From NCBI RefSeq assembly GCF_014202975.1, contig NZ_JACHHZ010000001.1, positions 1,413,151-1,477,150 of the forward strand: a DNA stretch of 64,000 nucleotides. Direction: 5' to 3'. The translations under genes were made by a program, and so were the position numbers. Positions 62,689 through 64,000 of the stretch are shown one piece after another. This DNA comes from Povalibacter uvarum. GTDB taxonomy: Bacteria; Pseudomonadota; Gammaproteobacteria; Steroidobacterales; Steroidobacteraceae. The notes beneath the pieces were generated by a model that was not told where the DNA came from, searched no databases, and worked only from the letters and a program-made list of their open reading frames with translations. The number at the start of each line of letters is the position of its first letter. The stretch's first letter is position 1.

Positions 62689-63180
62689 GGGCAACACCAC
62701 AGGCTCGGTTGGAGGCCGAGTGAGCGCAATGAGCAGTGTGGCGCCTGCTGTCACCTCGATGCATCGGATGCCCCAGTCAAAGGCGTACCAGGAAGCCGCC
62801 CGGCGCTGCAGAGCCGAGTCCACAGTGTCACGGTAGCCTGTCGCGACGATGTCAGCAAAGAGAGGATCAAGGTAAGCGACAGTCACCACGCCGGCGAGCA
62901 CGAAGACAGCTAGTGCCCCGAGCAGCAAGCTACGGCGCTGTGTCCGCCAATTGGCGATGATCGCCAGCAGAAAGAGCGCTCCGGTGATTGGCGGGACGGT
63001 TTGCCAGAAGACGCTACTGTCGTAGGGATACGCGCCATGCAGCACTGCAAGCGAGCGCGGGGGTGCAGAACTCACCGTTCGGGCAATGGTAGCGAGCGCA
63101 AAGAATCCCGCGCCGATCTGAATCAGGTAGCTTGCCGCCAGGGCGACGAGCGTGACGTTTGGTAGATGAGTCCTTCGCAC
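62683..63180 (-). CDS. Four-helix membrane protein (DUF1772-like), orphan cassette
   Basis: A 165-residue protein with four hydrophobic segments (LVALAASYLIQIGAGFFALA; VPPITGALFLLAIIANW; LLLGALAVFVLAGVVTVAYL; VTAGATLLIALT) and the order seen in DUF1772/anthrone-oxygenase-like proteins (FWQTVPPITGALFLLAIIAN). Function unknown. Its stop is supplied by an attC core, marking it as a cassette gene. No intact upstream attC is visible. Confidence 0.6.
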   Translation of the reverse strand: MRRTHLPNVTLVALAASYLIQIGAGFFALATIARTVSSAPPRSLAVLHGAYPYDSSVFWQTVPPITGALFLLAIIANWRTQRRSLLLGALAVFVLAGVVTVAYLDPLFADIVATGYRDTVDSALQRRAASWYAFDWGIRCIEVTAGATLLIALTRPPTEPVVLPA

Positions 63181-63429
63181 AATCTTTCTCTGTGGGCTGC
63201 CAGCGGTCGAAGCGTCTGGCGGGATTCAATGAACGCTCTGATTCCGAATAACGTCCCGCGTGAGGCGTCAGAAAAAGCGCATCGCTTTTTCAAGTCAGTC
63301 GCGCACTGCGCGCAGACTCGACGCGATTGTAGCTGCCTTCTGCATCACAAGCCTAGAAGATGCTGCGCGAGATACGCCAGCGCGAGCAACAAGGCCAACC
63401 CGCCAAACAGGTAGACCCTGCTTGGGCAT

Positions 63430-63519
63430 GGCTAGCGCCGCGCATAACTCGCCGCACAAGTGCGTAGCGCTTGGGCGGTCGGGCACGCAGTGCGTGCAGT
63501 GTTGATGCGCTTGTTAGGT
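63430..63519 (-). repeat. Orphan attC site
   Basis: The 90-bp site has a degenerate left core GGCTAGC (63430-63436) and right core GTTAGGT (63513-63519), with pairing arms GCGCATAA / TTGATGCGC and GCACAAGTGCG, GCACGCAGTGCGTGC inside. It is longer than the array sites but of the same general plan. It is the 3' site of the cassette at 63529-63900. Confidence 0.7.
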
Positions 63520-63528
63520 GGCATCCGA

Positions 63529-63900
63529 CTAACCAAACGGAGCCTCATCAGTTCGGAGAAATTTCCCTTCTCGGCTGTAAACGAACACATCCGCGTCTTG
63601 CCCCTTGTAGATGCAGCCTGTAGCGGGATGCTTCTCAGAAAGATAGAGACTGATCCTCACCGTGCCATCGGACTCCGCTTGGATTGAGAATGTGCAAACG
63701 CGCTGCGAATTGAGGCAGACATCCGCCCACCTTGAGCGGGCATCATCCAGCGCCGCTGATTGCGCGAAGTTGGATGGCACAGAACTATCGCAGCTCCAAT
63801 AGTTGCTAGAACTTTGATAGAGAAGCTCCGCGGCGAAAGCCACACCAATTGCAATGACGAGCAGCACGAAAAGACCATCCAGAATCTTTCGTCCAGTCAT
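63529..63900 (-). CDS. Orphan cassette protein with N-terminal membrane anchor
   Basis: A 123-residue protein (MTGRKILDGLFVLLVIAIGVAFAAELL) with one N-terminal hydrophobic segment and a periplasmic domain containing four cysteines (WSCDSS, VCLNSQRVC, TGCIYKG), likely disulfide-bonded. Its stop is 10 bases from the attC at 63430-63519. No family is recognised. No attC is seen to its right before the window ends. Confidence 0.6.
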   Translation of the reverse strand: MTGRKILDGLFVLLVIAIGVAFAAELLYQSSSNYWSCDSSVPSNFAQSAALDDARSRWADVCLNSQRVCTFSIQAESDGTVRISLYLSEKHPATGCIYKGQDADVFVYSREGKFLRTDEAPFG

Positions 63901-64000
63901 CTTGTCGTAAGCTCCCCCGTCAAGGACACAACTCCAAAGTAGACTTTCCAGCGCTTGCTCGCCTCGGCATGAAGGTGAGGGGCGGCACCCGGCCGAGGCT

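Overview
The window is about 62-64% GC and looks like chromosomal DNA from a proteobacterium. The gene families (ExbB/ExbD/AgmX-type machine, ChrR/RpoE-like lipid-stress locus, TonB-dependent receptor, quinoproteins) and the codon usage suggest a gammaproteobacterium of the Steroidobacterales/Nevskiales/Xanthomonadales type. That placement is inference; no rRNA or other marker gene is present.

Region 1 (1-7.05 kb) is a chromosomal integron. An intact-looking integron integrase gene (5751-6932, +) has a LexA-type SOS box directly upstream. Next to it is an attI-like region with repeated TTAAACCTGG motifs. Leftward runs a minus-strand array of at least nine gene cassettes separated by attC sites; the array continues beyond the window edge. 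Most cassettes encode small membrane, secreted or lipoprotein-like proteins of unknown function. An IS110/IS1111-type element has inserted exactly inside one attC core. A 3' half of a class II tRNA (Leu/Ser-like) lies just downstream of the integrase.

Region 2 (7.1-27.75 kb) is the most interesting part. It is a 20-kb minus-strand series of genes for a trans-envelope machine resembling the Agl/Glt and Nfs machines of Myxococcus: ExbB/TolQ motor, two ExbD proteins, an AgmX/PglI (TonB-like) coupler, three TPR proteins (two of them lipoproteins), small secreted proteins, a 1348-residue DUF11/SdrD-like surface protein, and a 1783-residue protein with three OmpA-like domains and a large predicted beta-barrel. 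Two cyclic-di-GMP-I (GEMM-I) riboswitches are recognisable by sequence and fold. One leads the motor/TPR operon (27631-27723) and one leads the DUF11/OmpA operon (17157-17245), so c-di-GMP probably controls the whole system in two modules.

Region 3 (27.75-37.0 kb) is a mosaic of accessory DNA: an IS3 remnant, an ABM/EthD/hydrolase/ECF-sigma operon, an orphan integron cassette with attC (30.8-31.45 kb), an IS30 remnant fused to a duplicated piece of the cls gene, a di-haem cytochrome peroxidase, a CMD-CMD-cupin protein and a hydrolase divergent from a LysR regulator.

Region 4 (37.0-46.3 kb) is a divergent lipid-modification/stress locus. The minus arm is methyltransferase, lipocalin, a DUF2878-DUF6134 fusion and fasciclin. 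The plus arm is desaturase, FAD oxidase, DUF1365, cyclopropane-fatty-acid-synthase-like enzyme, ECF sigma and anti-sigma. A two-tier dyad centred at about 40586 lies between the arms and looks like back-to-back promoters.

Region 5 (46.4-62.6 kb) holds a CDF-type transporter, a cytochrome/beta-propeller protein, a TonB-dependent receptor, an SDR, a ThDP enzyme, two PQQ dehydrogenases, an AraC regulator, a DUF1223 protein, a cardiolipin-synthase-like PLD and a serine-hydrolase pseudogene. This suggests periplasmic oxidation of an imported alcohol or aldehyde. Region 6 (62.68-63.9 kb) is a second integrase-less cassette cluster with attC sites.
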